Shown here piece after piece: positions 4,171 through 5,894 of a DNA stretch of 5,894 nucleotides. Every line of letters starts with the position of its first letter. The stretch's first letter is position 1. Under the pieces are notes generated by a model, which did not search any database, was not told the origin of the DNA, and saw only the letters and a list, made by a program, of their open reading frames with translations. The position numbers were made by a program, and so were the translations under genes. Where the stretch lies: contig JACOZO010000011.1 in NCBI GenBank assembly GCA_016181325.1, positions 1 to 5,894 on the forward strand, given 5' to 3'. The DNA comes from Candidatus Woesearchaeota archaeon (lineage in GTDB: Archaea > Nanobdellota > Nanobdellia > Woesearchaeales > GW2011-AR4).

Positions 4171-5232
4171 ATGGGATATTATACTCAATATTTTTCTACC
4201 TTATTGAAAGGCGTTTGGGCTACTGCTTTTAAGGAAAGACGTGAGGCAAAAAGAGCAGTGGCAAATCTTAAGAAAGCAATTCCTATGCTATATGGCAGTT
4301 TATTTAAGGATATAGAGGAGCATAGGGTCACAAAAGCCTTGAACCTAGAGCAAAGGCTAATAAAAAGGCTCAAAGCATCACTTGAAAACGCTTATAAGCT
4401 CCTGTTCAATGAAGAAACGCAGGAAAGCTCGCTCCTCAAAGCAGTCGGGGAAATTTTTGAAGCACTCCACGAATTCTCCATGGAAACAGACAAAAGGTCA
4501 GTCAGTCTTGCAGAAATGAACCAATTTGACCAAATCAAAAGAATTAGAAGAGAGATGGCATTAGCGATTTACGCAGGCCTAAAAAAAGGCGAATCTGAAG
4601 AAAGGGAGGAACTTAAGCCTGTAATGCTGATCATAAATATGTCAGGTTCCGGATTCAACAAGTTCATGGAAGCTGTGAGGACAGCATTCAAGGAAAAAGG
4701 CGTACAGTCTGCATTAACGAGATTCGCAATGAGAAGAGAAATTGGAGCAGTTAAGGGTGATATTAATAGGTTAAGAGGTATAAAGGGAGATATAATAGGA
4801 TTAAAGAATAAAATAGCTAGAGGCGAAAAACTTGAAGGAGTAGTATCAAAACTAAGTGGTGAAAAAGACCACTTGCAGTATATCAATGAAGCATTCTACG
4901 AGTCTTATCTCTTAAAGAAAAGGGATATGTTATTGGTTTTAAAGGCATTGTACGACTTAAATATGCTTAAAAGATTTAATGATATGTGGGTAGGTAAATC
5001 TTGGATGCCTCAACAAGCAGTATTGGATAGAAATGAGGCTATCGATGAGATTGAGCGTAAAGTGTCGCAGGAGTTTCATGTTATAGCCCAAGCCTTTAGG
5101 ATTATGATAGACAAAACAGAGAGGCTTGAGAAAGTGGCGCAGAGAATGGAAGGCGAAGCTGCTGTTGCAAAACCTACAAAAATCCTAAGATTCCCGAAGG
5201 GAGAAGCTGAACGATACAAGAAAGCTGCGTAA
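4171..5232 (+). CDS. Hypothetical all-helical charged protein
   Basis: I do not recognise this 353-residue protein. It has no signal peptide and no clear membrane span. It is rich in Lys, Arg, Glu, Leu and Ala, with helical segments at about 20-108, 116-142, 162-235 and 243-335, and a basic tail with PTKILRFPKGEAERYKKAA. The N-terminus, with aromatic residues in MGYYTQYFSTLLKGVW, could be an amphipathic membrane-binding helix. Residues 204-223 hold an imperfect tandem repeat (VKGDINRLRG, IKGDIIGLKN), coiled-coil-like, encoded in a segment poorer in GC (about 33% at 4741-4860) with more ATA, TTA and AGA codons than the flanks. The start is supported by GGTG and the TATA spacing. It is first in an operon with a four-span membrane protein 23 nt downstream, so a membrane-associated role is plausible but unproven. 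Confidence 0.85.
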   Translation: MGYYTQYFSTLLKGVWATAFKERREAKRAVANLKKAIPMLYGSLFKDIEEHRVTKALNLEQRLIKRLKASLENAYKLLFNEETQESSLLKAVGEIFEALHEFSMETDKRSVSLAEMNQFDQIKRIRREMALAIYAGLKKGESEEREELKPVMLIINMSGSGFNKFMEAVRTAFKEKGVQSALTRFAMRREIGAVKGDINRLRGIKGDIIGLKNKIARGEKLEGVVSKLSGEKDHLQYINEAFYESYLLKKRDMLLVLKALYDLNMLKRFNDMWVGKSWMPQQAVLDRNEAIDEIERKVSQEFHVIAQAFRIMIDKTERLEKVAQRMEGEAAVAKPTKILRFPKGEAERYKKAA

Positions 5233-5255
5233 TATTCTAAAAAGAGGCAATTGAA

Positions 5256-5630
5256 ATGATGCAACTTCGCGACTGGGTATCTGGAGCAATTGGCGCAATC
5301 ATCCTCCTGTTGGGACTCCTCCCTCTGCTCGGCAAATTCGAGTCCCTGAACAATCTTCCAGGCACTGTGGTCATATGGATTGTCTCATTGGCAGGCTTCT
5401 ATCTGATAATAAATTCCATAATTGAGATAACCAACAGCAACGTAGTCGGCTGGGTGTCCTTCGGCATTGCGTTTGCAGCATTGATCATAGGTTTTTTCCC
5501 TGCGCTTCACAGCCTTGGTGTTGGCCCGGGATGGTTCGAGTTCGCATGGATAGGAAGGACAGCCTATAATGTCATCTTCATTATCGAAGGCGCATTCCTG
5601 ATGATAGCGACTTTTGCAATGGAATTGTAA
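5256..5630 (+). CDS. Small four-span membrane protein, hypothetical
   Basis: The 124-residue product has four predicted membrane segments: about 8-26, 37-58, 64-84 and 99-121. Loops are short; the largest, after span 3, is HSLGVGPGWFEFAWIGR. Acidic residues Glu56 and Glu111 lie in or at the ends of spans 2 and 4, and Arg101 begins span 4. I cannot name the family; small four-helix membrane proteins of this kind are common as unknowns in DPANN genomes. It starts 23 nt after the helical-protein stop, with AGAGG 8 nt before ATG 5256; a second ATG follows at once (5259), 11 nt from the AGAGG, so 5256 is preferred. Shared operon implies a joint role with the upstream protein. Confidence 0.8.
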   Translation: MMQLRDWVSGAIGAIILLLGLLPLLGKFESLNNLPGTVVIWIVSLAGFYLIINSIIEITNSNVVGWVSFGIAFAALIIGFFPALHSLGVGPGWFEFAWIGRTAYNVIFIIEGAFLMIATFAMEL

Positions 5631-5660
5631 AGATTCATAGACTATATTTTCGTGCATAAA

Positions 5661-5673
5661 AATTATTATTTTT
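5661..5673 (+). terminator. T-rich terminator of the operon
   Basis: About 30 nt after the stop at 5630 the strand reads AATTATTATTTTT, an archaeal-style T-tract. It runs directly into the hairpin element that follows. Confidence 0.5.
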
Positions 5674-5675
5674 CC

Positions 5676-5779
5676 TTCCGTCATTTTTCTTTCACAAAGC
5701 AATAAGGAAAAATGACATCCGCATATGATGTGTGGATTGTCCTTTCGTCAGAAAAAATGCTTAAAGCGAAAGGACGGAA
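5676..5779. other. Cloverleaf-like set of three abutting hairpins
   Basis: Three stems follow each other almost without gaps. GTCATTTTTC/GAAAAATGAC (5680-5689/5707-5716) is perfect, 10 bp. ATCCGCATA pairs with TGTGTGGAT (5717-5725/5729-5737), 9 pairs with two G-T, loop TGA. GTCCTTTCG/CGAAAGGAC (5739-5747/5767-5775) is perfect, 9 bp. TTCC (5676-5679) and GGAA (5776-5779) abut the outer arms and can close them into a four-way junction. An alternative outer stem, TTCCGTC/GACGGAA (5676-5682/5773-5779), competes with arms 1 and 3. No promoter was seen; it may be an RNA, a transcript tail or a palindromic DNA element. Confidence 0.6.
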
Positions 5780-5811
5780 TTAATAGTATTTTTATGAAAA
5801 GTGAAACTCCC

Positions 5812-5876
5812 CGGACACTATGTCCGAAGCCTCTTTTAGCGAAGCAATTGTTTGATGCCTTTGAGGCATAGGCTTC
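5812..5876. repeat. Additional hairpins near the window end
   Basis: CGGACA/TGTCCG (5812-5817/5821-5826, loop CTA) is followed by GAAGCCT/AGGCTTC (5826-5832/5870-5876). That stem encloses ATGCCT/AGGCAT (5855-5860/5864-5869, loop TTG). The inner hairpin touches the 3' arm of the outer one, so the two would stack. Together with 5676-5779 they leave almost no unpaired stretch over 60 nt. No gene is seen in 5631-5894. Confidence 0.6.
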
Positions 5877-5894
5877 TTGAAGATTCTCGGAACA

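Noticed and set aside
1..5894. GGAACA at both window ends, suggesting a circular element or terminal repeat
   Set aside because: Six bases are too few, and the gene content (EF-1A, uS10, tRNAs) is chromosomal.

Overview
The window looks like a chromosomal piece of an archaeon. Evidence: an archaeal/eukaryotic-type elongation factor 1A followed by archaeal uS10 (Met-Gln-Lys-Ala N-terminus), a tRNA-Tyr with the archaeal C1-G72 pair and an intron in the anticodon loop, TATA boxes (TTTATAAA, TTTATATA) at the expected distance from tRNA and gene starts, T-tract terminators, and no encoded CCA on the tRNAs. The two hypothetical transcription units, single-gene layout and hairpin-rich spacers suggest a DPANN-type lineage such as Woesearchaeota or Pacearchaeota. 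That assignment is inference from style, not a search result.

Layout. 1-258: no gene; tandem short hairpins and the terminator of the uS10 gene. 259-1960, minus strand: EF-1A then uS10 downstream, the tail of the archaeal str operon, but with a T-rich terminator between them and a probable private, leaderless promoter for uS10. 1961-2200: divergent intergenic region with the EF-1A promoter (SD, TATA, a palindrome at the predicted transcript start), a three-hairpin repeat array and the promoter of tRNA-Pro. 2201-2276: tRNA-Pro(GGG). 2277-2442: hairpins and the promoter of the next gene. 2443-3897: secreted or membrane-anchored beta-domain protein with one membrane span and a C-terminal domain resembling conserved-repeat (DUF11-like) modules. 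3944-4070: tRNA-Tyr(GUA) with an intron of about 55 nt. 4171-5630: a two-gene operon of an all-helical, charged protein and a small four-span membrane protein, neither recognised. 5631-5894: no gene; a cloverleaf-like set of three abutting hairpins and two further hairpins.

How it works together: tRNA-Pro, tRNA-Tyr, EF-1A and uS10 are translation genes. The other three proteins look like envelope or membrane-associated factors. Their two promoters share one geometry (TATA start 47 nt before ATG, GGTG Shine-Dalgarno 5 nt before ATG), which fixes both starts.

The least explained content is non-coding. A two-hairpin module of about 50 nt occurs on both sides of the EF-1A/uS10 pair. Multi-hairpin elements with matching TTCC...GGAA ends and a similar 3' tail lie near both window ends.
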